64,000 bases of DNA from Plastoroseomonas arctica (GTDB lineage Bacteria; Pseudomonadota; Alphaproteobacteria; Acetobacterales; Acetobacteraceae), in NCBI RefSeq assembly GCF_018128965.1, contig NZ_JAAEDH010000015.1, forward strand, positions 1 to 64,000, read 5' to 3'. The notes beneath the pieces are model-generated. The model searched no databases, had not been told where the DNA came from, and was given only the letters and a program-made list of their open reading frames with translations. The translations under genes were made by a program, and so were the position numbers. Positions 26,157-33,426 of the stretch are shown here, in pieces; within the stretch, counting starts at the first letter, position 1, and every line of letters starts with the position of its first letter.

Positions 26157-26981
26157 ATGGCGACGGATCTCAAGCGGATCATGGAACAGCTGCTGGGCGG
26201 CACGGGTGGGCTGGGCGGCCTGCTCCGCGGCGGCCAGGCCGCGCCACCTCCCGGCGCGCCGCCTTCCTCCGTGGCCCAGCCGGGCAGCGGCGGCCTGGGC
26301 GGCATGCTGGGTTCGGGCGGACTGGGCGGGTTGCTCGGCGGCGGCGGCCTGAGCGGCGGGCTCGGCGATATCCTGGGGCGGCTGCGCGGCCCGATGGGCG
26401 GCGCCGGGCAGGCGGCGGCCGCGGGCGGGCTGCTCGGTTCGGTCCTGGGCGGGCGTGGTGGTGGTGGGCTGTTGCGCGTGGGCGGCATGGCGCTGCTCGG
26501 CCTGCTCGCGCATCGCGCCTATGGCCAGTGGAAGGCGCAGCAGGACACCGGCGCCGCCGTTCCGCCGGCCGACGCCTTCGCCCAGCCTGGCGCCGCCGAC
26601 AGCGAGGGCAAGCCGTTCGGCCTGTCGGTGATCCGCGCGATGGTCGCCGCCGCCCGCGCCGATGGCCAGCTCGACGCGCAGGAGCACGAGCGCATCTTCG
26701 CCGAGGCCGAGCGCATGGCGCTGTCGGAGGAGGAGAAGGGCGAGATCTTCGGCGTGCTGGAAACCCCGGCCGATCCGCTCGCGATCGCGCGCCTGGCCGC
26801 GAGCGATGCGCAGAAGGCGGAGCTGTACCTGGCATCGTCGATGGCGATGGGAGGTGCGGACAGCGCCTCGGAGCGCGCCTATCTGAGCGCGCTCGCCGGT
26901 GCGCTGAAGCTCACGCCCGAGCTGCGCGCGCAGCTCGATGCGCAGCTCGCCGAGGCAAAGGCCGCGCAGCCGCCTGCCTGA
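26157..26981 (+). CDS. DUF533 / YebE-like tellurite-resistance-domain protein
   Basis: This 274-residue protein has a low-complexity Gly/Leu-rich N-terminal half (repeated GGLGGLLGGGG units, residues 12-115), one hydrophobic segment (VGGMALLGLLAHRAYGQW) and a C-terminal helical domain of the DUF533/TerB type: 'IRAMVAAARADGQLDAQEHE' and 'LALASSMAMGGADSASERAYL'-like helices with acidic residues suited to metal binding. CGGAGG lies eight bases before the ATG. Members are inner-membrane associated and of unknown function. Confidence 0.86.
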   Translation: MATDLKRIMEQLLGGTGGLGGLLRGGQAAPPPGAPPSSVAQPGSGGLGGMLGSGGLGGLLGGGGLSGGLGDILGRLRGPMGGAGQAAAAGGLLGSVLGGRGGGGLLRVGGMALLGLLAHRAYGQWKAQQDTGAAVPPADAFAQPGAADSEGKPFGLSVIRAMVAAARADGQLDAQEHERIFAEAERMALSEEEKGEIFGVLETPADPLAIARLAASDAQKAELYLASSMAMGGADSASERAYLSALAGALKLTPELRAQLDAQLAEAKAAQPPA

Positions 26982-27014
26982 TCGCGGCGCCGACCCGCGC
27001 CCCCGGCGCGACGA

Positions 27015-27857
27015 TCAGCGCCGAGGGGCAAGCAGGCTGGCGGCAAAGAAGCCCGCGACATCGGTCGCGGAGAGAGCGGCAAGGTCGCGGCGCGGCTCCA
27101 CCCTGACGCGGCGCGACCCATCGGCGAGGGGCAACCGGAACACGCCCTCGACACCATAGGCCGGGTAGTCCCAGGCATAACCCGCGCCGGGATAGGTCTT
27201 GGTGCGGATGTCCGCACCGGCGCCGCGCAGGCCCTCGACCAGCCTGGCGCACTCCGGGGCGGTGTCGGGCGGCAGGCCGGCGGAGGGGTTCACCAGCAGC
27301 ACCGGCTCGCGCGGCATCGGTGCGAAGGGCAGCGCGGCGCAGCCGGGATAGAGCAGCGCGCGGGCGGCGAGCGTGGCGCGCAGCGTCGCGGCGCGCCTGG
27401 CGCCGGCGCCGAAGCCGAGCACGCCCAGTGGCTGGCGCGCGATGCGGGGATGCGCTGCGAGCGCCGCCACCACCTCGGCGGCCTCGTCGAGCGGATCCTC
27501 CACCAGGTCGAGCACGGCGATGCCGGCGCCGATAAGCTGATCGATGTAGGCGGCTGACCGGCCATCGGCGCCGAGGCTGTCGTGCAGGATGATCACCGCC
27601 GGCAAGCGCCTGTCGGCGGGACCGGGTGGGAGCGAGAGCAGGCCTGCGGCGCTGCCGGCGGTGAAGGCCTCGACGGTGCCGTCGGGGTCTGCAGGCACTT
27701 CGGCGGATTCGGCGATGCTGGAGGTGCGGCGTTCGTGTTCGTGCGCGTCGGCCTCGGCGCCGACGAGGGTGGCGACCAGCATGGCCGCGACGAGGCTTGC
27801 GCACCACGGGCTGTGGGGTCGCATCAGGTTGTGAGGCCGGGATCGGATCACGGGCAT
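27015..27857 (-). CDS. Exported dienelactone-hydrolase-like protein
   Basis: About 280 residues. A hydrophobic export signal (CASLVAAMLVATLVGAEADA) is followed by an acidic/His-rich segment (HEHERR). The core looks like an alpha/beta hydrolase: 'LPAVIILHDSLGADGRSAAYIDQL' and the elbow 'LGVLGFGAGARRAATL', where the usual nucleophile position is Ala or Gly rather than Ser or Cys, so activity is doubtful. 'KTYPGAGYAWDYPAYG' resembles the His loop of dienelactone hydrolases. The start is uncertain: ATG at 27857 has a GGGG site, while ATG at 27824 gives a tidier signal peptide. Confidence 0.66.
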   Translation of the reverse strand: MPVIRSRPHNLMRPHSPWCASLVAAMLVATLVGAEADAHEHERRTSSIAESAEVPADPDGTVEAFTAGSAAGLLSLPPGPADRRLPAVIILHDSLGADGRSAAYIDQLIGAGIAVLDLVEDPLDEAAEVVAALAAHPRIARQPLGVLGFGAGARRAATLRATLAARALLYPGCAALPFAPMPREPVLLVNPSAGLPPDTAPECARLVEGLRGAGADIRTKTYPGAGYAWDYPAYGVEGVFRLPLADGSRRVRVEPRRDLAALSATDVAGFFAASLLAPRR

Positions 27858-28010
27858 CGCAGGCCCCAATTCGGTGAGGAGGATTGACCCATAGCAGCCG
27901 GAATGGTGTGGAATAAATGATCGTGTGAATGCAGTGCGGCGCAGGCACTGAACTCTGCGGGAGTTCGTATGGTATACCTCGCGGCGCAGGCAAAACGGCG
28001 GAGGAACGCC

Positions 28011-28421
28011 ATGGCCTTCGCGATCAAGGCCGACATCGACGATCCGCGTGCGAAGACATTCTCCTTCGCGGCGCACAAGACGATGTATGGCGGCAAGCGC
28101 ATCGCCACGGGCGAGACGGTGTTCGTCTTCGCGAGCGAGAGCGCGGGCGGCGAGGGGCTTCGCGCGCGCGGCGTGGTGACAGCGGCCGAGGCGATCGCGA
28201 AGACGCCCGGCGTGGATCGGCAGATGCCGCGCGTGAATTTATCCATCCGTTGCACCGGCATCGCGAAGCGGCGGCTGGGGCGGCGCGAGGTGAAAGTGTT
28301 CGACCAGTGGCAGGACGGAAAGCCGGAGACGGAGATCAACTTCAAGCTTTTCCGGCAGGCGACGAACAAGGTCGTGGGCATCTCGGAGGCGGCGGCGGCG
28401 TATCTAGAGGACCACTTCTGA
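28011..28421 (+). CDS. Conserved small protein, PUA/ASCH-like fold possible
   Basis: This 136-residue cytoplasmic protein begins MAFAIKADIDDPRAKTF and has 'TMYGGKRIATGETVFVFASE' with 'GLRARGVVTAAEAI'. That arrangement (a substrate-facing strand, a 'VFVFAS' strand and a 'RGVV' strand) recalls small PUA, ASCH or EVE beta-barrels that read modified bases; the resemblance is structural intuition only. GGAGGAA lies just before the ATG, which decides this start over the ATG at 27969. It stands alone. Confidence 0.74.
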   Translation: MAFAIKADIDDPRAKTFSFAAHKTMYGGKRIATGETVFVFASESAGGEGLRARGVVTAAEAIAKTPGVDRQMPRVNLSIRCTGIAKRRLGRREVKVFDQWQDGKPETEINFKLFRQATNKVVGISEAAAAYLEDHF

Positions 28422-28520
28422 TGCGCGCGCATTGGCGTGGTGCCGCAATGTGCTTGGCTCCGCGGCCATCGGCGTGTTTCGTCGTTTGGCCCGATGCCCG
28501 GCAAAAGGTGCAAGGCGCGC

Positions 28521-28925
28521 CTAGCGTGCAATCACTTCGACGCGCCGATTTTGTGGCTCGACAGCACCATCCGGCGTGGGAACGAGAGGGCGCATTTCAC
28601 CGAATGCACCCGTGACGATCGCCGCAGGGTCGATACCCAGTCGAACGAGTTCGGCCGCGACCGCACGGGCGCGTTGTTCACTCAGGCGCTGATTGTAGCG
28701 CGGCGTACCCGATCGATCGGTATGGCCGATGACGTCGATCCGGGTTTGGCGCAGCGCGTAGCTTGAATAATCCTTCAATGCCCGGGCTGTGCGTTCGTCG
28801 ACCTGCGCACTGTCCCACTCGAAGAAGACGATCGGAGGGAAATTCTCGACGATGAATTGTGACCGCTGCGGCGGTGCGCTCATCGCGCACGCGGTCGTCA
28901 GCCCTACGCTCATCAGCATGGCCAT
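28521..28925 (-). CDS. OmpA-family peptidoglycan-associated lipoprotein
   Basis: About 134 residues. A short lipoprotein leader with lipobox 'LTTAC' gives a lipidated Cys near residue 12. The remainder is an OmpA C-terminal domain: 'FFEWDSAQVDERTARALKDY', 'RIDVIGHTDRSGTPRYNQRL', 'SEQRARAVAAELVRLGID' and 'NRRVEVI'. The Asp and Arg that hold diaminopimelate in peptidoglycan are present. The start is chosen for the signal peptide; the longer frame to 29048 would bury it. It anchors outer membrane to wall. Confidence 0.82.
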   Translation of the reverse strand: MAMLMSVGLTTACAMSAPPQRSQFIVENFPPIVFFEWDSAQVDERTARALKDYSSYALRQTRIDVIGHTDRSGTPRYNQRLSEQRARAVAAELVRLGIDPAAIVTGAFGEMRPLVPTPDGAVEPQNRRVEVIAR

Positions 28926-29044
28926 TCTGGCGATGCGTCTCAACGGATCGAACCTCTGCCGACGTGCCGGCCGGCGGCGAGGGGAAGGAAGGATCGGGTC
29001 GGACCAGACCCGGCGACGAGACCATTCTCGGACTGGCAGCGGTT

Positions 29045-29380
29045 TCACAGCCGTCGCAGCGCCCGTCGCATCAGCCAGCCGGCCGGTCCCGGCGCCTTCT
29101 CGATGGCGTCGCGCAACGCGCGAAGCTCGCCCTGCGCCTTCGTCCGCTCGAGCGCCGCGTCCAGGGCCTGGCCGCGGGCGATCTGAGCAGCCTCGATCAG
29201 CGTCTCGATCTTCTTCGCGGTGAAGGCATCTAGCCCCTGTTCCTCGACCTGCCGCAGCTTGGCCCGGGTCTCCTCGACCTCGCGGGAGAGACGCTCCAGG
29301 GTCGCTGCAGCTGCGTCAGGCTTTGGCTGGCCGGGCTTGCCGGCGGGTTTGGCCTTGCTCGGGCGAGGACCGCGCGCCAT
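29045..29380 (-). CDS. Small coiled-coil protein
   Basis: This 111-residue basic protein has a Lys/Pro-rich N terminus (PSKAKPAGKPGQPKPDA), then a continuous helix with heptads ('LERLSREVEETRAKLRQVEE' to 'LDAALERTKAQGELRALRDA') and a basic C-terminal 'MRRALRRL'. No membrane segment. It lies upstream of the OmpA-like gene on the same strand. It could bind nucleic acid or a partner helix; function unknown, and the coding call rests on composition alone. Confidence 0.55.
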   Translation of the reverse strand: MARGPRPSKAKPAGKPGQPKPDAAAATLERLSREVEETRAKLRQVEEQGLDAFTAKKIETLIEAAQIARGQALDAALERTKAQGELRALRDAIEKAPGPAGWLMRRALRRL

Positions 29381-29504
29381 GCCTCAATCCGCGCTCGCGC
29401 AATGGGCCAAGACCCGAGCCGACGAGGGATACAAACGGTTCAGCGCCGTGACTAAGGGATGGCAGGGGTGCTGCACGGAAATACCCGATCGCGATGAGAA
29501 CTGG

Positions 29505-29594
29505 CGGAGGGGATGGGATTCGAACCCACGAAAGGGGTTATCCCCCTTTAACGGTTTAGCAAACCGCCGCCTTCGGCCACTCGGCCACCCCTCC
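29505..29594 (-). tRNA. tRNA-Ser (anticodon GCU)
   Basis: Read on the minus strand, GGAGGGG pairs with CCCCTCC at the ends with a G discriminator. The T-arm reads GTGGGTTCGAATCCCAT, and the anticodon stem-loop holds TTGCTAA, so the anticodon is GCT (reads AGC/AGU). The long variable arm (AAAGGGGGATAACCCCCTTT) is diagnostic of serine tRNA. Length is 90 bases. CCA is not encoded. Confidence 0.96.
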
Positions 29595-29665
29595 GCAGGA
29601 GTGGAAAATAACACGGCGTTGCAGGCTCCGCTTCTAGACGGCGCCCACCACCCCGTCAAACGACA

Positions 29666-30298
29666 TCAGCCGCCCAGATGCACCTCGAAGCCGCGCGCCA
29701 CGCCGGGTCGCGCCATCATCCGCTCGTACCAGGCCGCGACGTTGGGCAGGTCGTCGAACGGCACCAGGTGCCGCTCGTGGCGCCAGGCCCAGCCGATGAT
29801 CGCGAAATCGGCGACGCTCGGCTCACCTTCGCTCGCGACGTAGTCGCGCCCGGCGAGCCGACGGTCGAGCACGCCGTACAGGCGCTTGGTCTCGTCGCCG
29901 TAGCGCTTCACGCCGTAGTCGCGTGCCGGGCCCTCGGGCTGCTGCAGGAAGTGATGCACCTGGCCGGGCATCGGGCCGAAGCCGCCCATCTGCCACATGA
30001 GCCACTCCAGCACCAGCACGCGGGCGCGGAGATCGGCGGGCAGGAACTTGCCGGTCTTCTCGCCGAGATAGAGCAGGATCGCACCCGATTCGAACACCGA
30101 GATCGGCGCGCCGCCGGGCCCCTCGCTGTCGATGATGGCGGGTATGCGGTTGTTCGGGCTGATGGCGAGGAAGCTTGGCTCGAACTGCTCCTTTTTGGAG
30201 ATGTTCACGATCTTCACCGTGTAGGGTAGGTCCATCTCCTCGAGTGCCACGCTGATCTTGCGGCCGTTGGGCGTGTTCCAGGTGTGCAGCTCGATCAT
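29666..30298 (-). CDS. Glutathione S-transferase, Nu/YfcG-like
   Basis: This 210-residue GST has an N-terminal thioredoxin-like domain (IELHTWNTPNGRKISVALEE) with the 'TPNGRK' start of the YfcG/YghU (Nu class) enzymes, which use Thr/Asn rather than Cys or Ser for glutathione. The SNAIL-like 'VFESGAILLYLGEKTGKFLP' loop and the helical C-terminal domain ('ADFAIIGWAWRHERH') follow. Nu-class enzymes reduce disulfide bonds and organic peroxides. It stands next to tRNA-Ser and shares no obvious operon. Confidence 0.92.
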   Translation of the reverse strand: MIELHTWNTPNGRKISVALEEMDLPYTVKIVNISKKEQFEPSFLAISPNNRIPAIIDSEGPGGAPISVFESGAILLYLGEKTGKFLPADLRARVLVLEWLMWQMGGFGPMPGQVHHFLQQPEGPARDYGVKRYGDETKRLYGVLDRRLAGRDYVASEGEPSVADFAIIGWAWRHERHLVPFDDLPNVAAWYERMMARPGVARGFEVHLGG

Positions 30299-30396
30299 CG
30301 GGGGCGTTCCTTGCGTGGCGTGGTTGGCGGCACGGTAGCGCCTCGCGGGCGGTCCGCAAGCGCGCGACCAAGACCTTGTCGCCTGGACCCGGGCAC

Positions 30397-30427
30397 CAAA
30401 ACGGCGCGGCAGGACCTGCCGCGCCGT
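30397..30427 (-). terminator. Intrinsic terminator of the small secreted-protein gene
   Basis: A near-perfect hairpin (ACGGCGCGGCAGG / CCTGCCGCGCCGT) sits 23 bases after the stop on the minus strand and is followed there by GTTTTGG. Stem strength plus a short U-run supports a Rho-independent terminator. Confidence 0.72.
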
Positions 30428-30450
30428 CTCGAAGGCGATCAGGCGCGCGG

Positions 30451-30792
30451 CTACTGGGCGGACAGGCCACCATTGGTAAGGGTGACGTTGGTGATCTGGC
30501 AGATGTTCACCTGGCGCAGCTCGACCGCGCGTCCGCCCTGCAGCACGGCGCGGAAGTCATACATGCCGCTGTAGGCGGCCGCGAAGCGACGGCTCTGGCC
30601 TGGCGGGAGCACGCCGCTGCCCAGTTCATCGCGGGTCCAGCGCGGGTTGCGCGAGCTGTCGAAGTAGAACTCCATGACCGTGACACTGGAGCGGTTGTTG
30701 AACACGAAACGCGTATCGCAGCTCTGCGCCTGGGCGGTGGAGACGCCGGCGGAGGCCAGCAGTGGAAGGGCAAGCATGAAACGACGAAGCAT
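30451..30792 (-). CDS. Small secreted protein
   Basis: This 113-residue protein has a clear signal peptide (MLRRFMLALPLLASAGV, cut near AQAQ). The mature part is beta-rich, with 'FVFNNRSSVTVMEFYFDSSR' and 'LPPGQSRRFAAAYSGMYDFR', and two Cys near each end that could pair. The 'NNRSS.TV..FY' pattern looks like a small envelope protein of unknown role. It ends with its own terminator hairpin, so it is monocistronic, and is divergent from the large hydrolase gene. Confidence 0.72.
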   Translation of the reverse strand: MLRRFMLALPLLASAGVSTAQAQSCDTRFVFNNRSSVTVMEFYFDSSRNPRWTRDELGSGVLPPGQSRRFAAAYSGMYDFRAVLQGGRAVELRQVNICQITNVTLTNGGLSAQ

Positions 30793-30985
30793 TGGCGGAT
30801 CCCTGGATCGTTGATATCGGCGAACATATCCGGGTGCTGACGGGAATGTGAAGTGCGGATTGATGATGCTGGCCGACCGAGTTGTTGATCCGCCAGGCGA
30901 GCGCACTCCGCGGAGCCCTGGCGCAGGCACCGCGTGCCTATCGCCGCCGCCGCCACGCCGCTAGGGTCCCGGCCCGGAGGCCACA

Positions 30986-32875
30986 ATGAACAAGACATTC
31001 GCAGCCCTCGCGGCGGCATCCTGGCTGGCCCTCGCGCCGCAAGCCGGCGCACAGGTCACCCGGTTCGAGCTCACCGGCCGGCCCGAGTCGGCCTTCGGAG
31101 GCCAGGAATTCGGCGCCGCCGGTCGCTATGAACGGCTCGCCGGCCGCGCGACCATCGCGCTCGACCCCGCCGACCCCCGCAACGCCGTCATCGCTGACAT
31201 CGCGGCCGCACCGCGCAACGCCCAGGGCCGCGTCGAGGCCAGCGCCGATGTGGTGATCCTCCGCCCCGTCGAGGCCGCGCGCGGCAACGGCACCATGTTG
31301 CTGGAAGTGCCCAATCGCGGCCGCATGCTCGCGCTGCCGCTTTTCAACGAAAGCCCCACCGCCGCGCAAGGGCGCGAACCGGGCAATGGCTTCCTGTTCC
31401 GACAGGGTTTTACGCTCGTCTGGGTCGGCTGGCAGGCGGATTTCGCGCCCGCCGCCGGTGAACTCGCGATCCGTCTCCCGATGCTCGAAGGTGTCACTGG
31501 CCCGATGCGGGAGGAGGTGGTCTTCGACCACTTGCGCAACCCCGCGCCCATTCCGCTTGCCTTCCCGATCGCCGATAACGCCTCCGCGCGCATCACCGTG
31601 CGCGCTCGCTGGGACCTGCCGCGTGAGACGCCCGCGGACCTCGCTGTCGCCGTCGCGAACCCGCGCGAAATCACGGTCACCCGGCCCGCCGGCTACGACG
31701 CCGGCGCGGTCTATGAGCTGACCTACACGGCGCGTGACCCGGTCGTCTCCGGCGTGGGCTTCGCCGCGGTGCGCGACGTGGCCGCCTTCCTCCGCCGTGA
31801 AGCTGGCGACGCCAATCCCCTCGCGGGCCGCACGCGACGCACGATGGCCTTCGGCGTCTCCCAGTCCGGCCGCTTCCTGCGCGACTTCCTCTATCTCGGC
31901 TTCAACGAGGACACGGCGGGGCAGCCGGTGTTCGACGGGCTGATGCCCCACGTCGCCGGCACCCGGCGCATGTTCATGAACTCGCGCTTCGCGCGGCCCG
32001 ACAAGGCGCCCCGCAGCCTGCAGGACCCCGCCTGGTCCGCCGACGCCTTCCCCTTCACCTATGCCGAAACGCAAAACCCCTTCACCGAGGCGCGCGACGG
32101 CCTGTTGCGCCGCTGCACCGCGTCCAACACCTGCCCGCGCGTGATGCAAACGGACACCGAGTATGAATGGTGGGGTGCCCGCGCCTCGCTGCTGGTCATG
32201 GACCCGGGCGGCGGGGCGATTGGTCTGCCGGATTTCGTGCGCGCCTACATGATCGCAGGCACGCCGCATTTTTCCCAACCCGGCGCCACCGTGGCAGCGA
32301 ACCCGGTCTGTGCCCTTCCCACCAACCCCAACCACGCCGGCGGCCCGATGCGCGCGCTGCTGAGCCACCTGGACGCCTGGGTGCATGACCGCCGCGTGCC
32401 GCCGCCCAGCCAGGTGCCGACGCTGGCCGCCGGCACGCTGGTGGAAGCCGCGCGCGCCCTGCCGGCCCCGGTCCCTGGGCTGAACTACACCGGCATCCAC
32501 GTGCCCGCCGCCCAATCCGACCACACCGTCATCCCACCCCGCGAGCTCGGACGCTTCCCCGTCTTCGTGCCGAGGATGGATGGCGACGGCGTGGCGGTCG
32601 CCGGCATCCGCATGCCGATCCTGGAAGCGCCGCTTGAAAGCCGCACCGCCTGGAACCCGCGCGCCGAAGGCTACGGGCCGGGCGTTCTGTGCCCGCTGAT
32701 GGGCGGCGTGCTGCCCCTGGCCGCGACGCGCGCGGCGCGCGAGGCCGCTCGCGATCCGCGGTTGTCGCTGGAGGAACGGCCGGCGCGTGGCCCCGCGCTG
32801 CGGGCGGCGGCGGAGCGGCTCGCGGCTGCGGGGTTCCTGCTTCCGGAAGATGTGGAGCGGTTTCCGAGGGAGTGA
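30986..32875 (+). CDS. Large secreted alpha/beta hydrolase (Abhydrolase_10-like)
   Basis: This 629-residue protein has a signal peptide (cut near AGAQ). A beta-rich N-terminal part precedes the nucleophile elbow 'AFGVSQSGRFLRDFLYLGFN', with Ser in G-x-S-x-S-G near residue 288. 'PHVAGTRRMFMNSRF' and the C-terminal 'QSDHTVIPPRELGRFPVFVPR' fit the uncharacterised alpha/beta hydrolase-domain family found in soil proteobacteria. Four Cys are present in the mature chain (RRCTASNTCPRV, others later). The substrate is unknown; an ester or lactone is likely. The first copy of the dispersed palindrome begins seven bases after the stop. Confidence 0.82.
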   Translation: MNKTFAALAAASWLALAPQAGAQVTRFELTGRPESAFGGQEFGAAGRYERLAGRATIALDPADPRNAVIADIAAAPRNAQGRVEASADVVILRPVEAARGNGTMLLEVPNRGRMLALPLFNESPTAAQGREPGNGFLFRQGFTLVWVGWQADFAPAAGELAIRLPMLEGVTGPMREEVVFDHLRNPAPIPLAFPIADNASARITVRARWDLPRETPADLAVAVANPREITVTRPAGYDAGAVYELTYTARDPVVSGVGFAAVRDVAAFLRREAGDANPLAGRTRRTMAFGVSQSGRFLRDFLYLGFNEDTAGQPVFDGLMPHVAGTRRMFMNSRFARPDKAPRSLQDPAWSADAFPFTYAETQNPFTEARDGLLRRCTASNTCPRVMQTDTEYEWWGARASLLVMDPGGGAIGLPDFVRAYMIAGTPHFSQPGATVAANPVCALPTNPNHAGGPMRALLSHLDAWVHDRRVPPPSQVPTLAAGTLVEAARALPAPVPGLNYTGIHVPAAQSDHTVIPPRELGRFPVFVPRMDGDGVAVAGIRMPILEAPLESRTAWNPRAEGYGPGVLCPLMGGVLPLAATRAAREAARDPRLSLEERPARGPALRAAAERLAAAGFLLPEDVERFPRE

Positions 32876-32881
32876 AAAAGG

Positions 32882-32903
32882 CAGGGGAAATGAATTTCCC
32901 CTG
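32882..32903. repeat. Dispersed palindrome, copy 1 (left of a pair)
   Basis: The palindrome has arms CAGGGGAAAT and ATTTCCCCTG around GA. Reading rightward it is followed by the family's T-rich tail (TCCTTTTATTTTTGG) and a GTGGTGC element. It pairs with the inverted copy 2, and the VOC gene lies between them. It begins seven bases past the hydrolase stop and may also terminate that transcript. Confidence 0.85.
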
Positions 32904-32952
32904 ACCACATCCTTTTATTTTTGGCTAGTGGTGCCTGTTGTGGAGTTAGCCC

Positions 32953-33384
32953 TTGCTCGACCATGTGTTCTTGACGGTCAGCGATTTAAATCGATCGATA
33001 GCCTTCTACACGGCGGCTTTGGCACCGCTCGGGATCACGACGCGCGTTGACTATAATGGCAAGGATGGGCCGCCGGGGCATCCGGACCTGAAGGGGTTCG
33101 GCTGCAACGGGCGCATCTTCTTTTGGCTGCGGGCGGGAGTGGCCGATGCGCGGTCTGCGCATGTCGGTTTCGTCGCGAACTCTACGGCGGAGGTCGATGC
33201 GGCCTATGCCGGAGCGATGGCGGCGGGTGCTGTCGACAATGGCGCGTCGGGCATCCGGGCCTACTACGACCCTCGTTATTACGCTGCCAGCGTCTTCGAC
33301 CCAGACGGCTACAGCCTCGAATTCGTCTATAAAAGCTGGCAGCACGCAACCGCAGCGACGGTTGTCCCCCGTCGCCAAAAGTAA
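32953..33384 (+). CDS. VOC-family (glyoxalase/bleomycin-resistance fold) protein
   Basis: This 143-residue protein begins with TTG; GGAG is seven bases upstream. It has 'LDHVFLTVSDLNRSIAFYTA' with the first His metal ligand and ends 'YYAASVFDPDGYSLEFVYKS' with the second Glu ligand, a complete VOC betaalphabetabetabeta pair. It resembles small glyoxalase-like enzymes or resistance proteins of unknown substrate. The first 60 bases are richer in A/T (GATTTAAATCGATCGATAG) than neighbouring genes. It lies exactly between two inverted copies of the dispersed palindrome, which hints at arrival as a unit. Confidence 0.78.
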   Translation: MLDHVFLTVSDLNRSIAFYTAALAPLGITTRVDYNGKDGPPGHPDLKGFGCNGRIFFWLRAGVADARSAHVGFVANSTAEVDAAYAGAMAAGAVDNGASGIRAYYDPRYYAASVFDPDGYSLEFVYKSWQHATAATVVPRRQK

Positions 33385-33395
33385 AAGAATGGGGT

Positions 33396-33425
33396 CCGGG
33401 GAAATTCCTTTCCCCGGCCTTTTTT
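33396..33425 (+). terminator. Dispersed palindrome copy 2, functioning as VOC terminator
   Basis: Arms CCGGGGAAA and TTTCCCCGG surround TTCC (33396-33417), followed by CCTTTTTT: a well-formed intrinsic terminator 11 bases after the VOC stop. It is the inverted partner of copy 1. The upstream side carries the family motif AAAAGTAAAAGAATGGGG. The convergent homospermidine synthase gene ends at 33427. Confidence 0.82.
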
Positions 33426-33426
33426 A

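Noticed and set aside
29045-29048. Longer GTG start for the OmpA-like lipoprotein at 29048
   Set aside because: It would bury the lipoprotein signal sequence in the middle of the protein and adds a Pro/Arg-rich leader without family support.
30938-32908. 656-codon minus-strand frame opposite the large alpha/beta hydrolase
   Set aside because: No recognisable motif, and the plus-strand gene has a signal peptide and nucleophile elbow.
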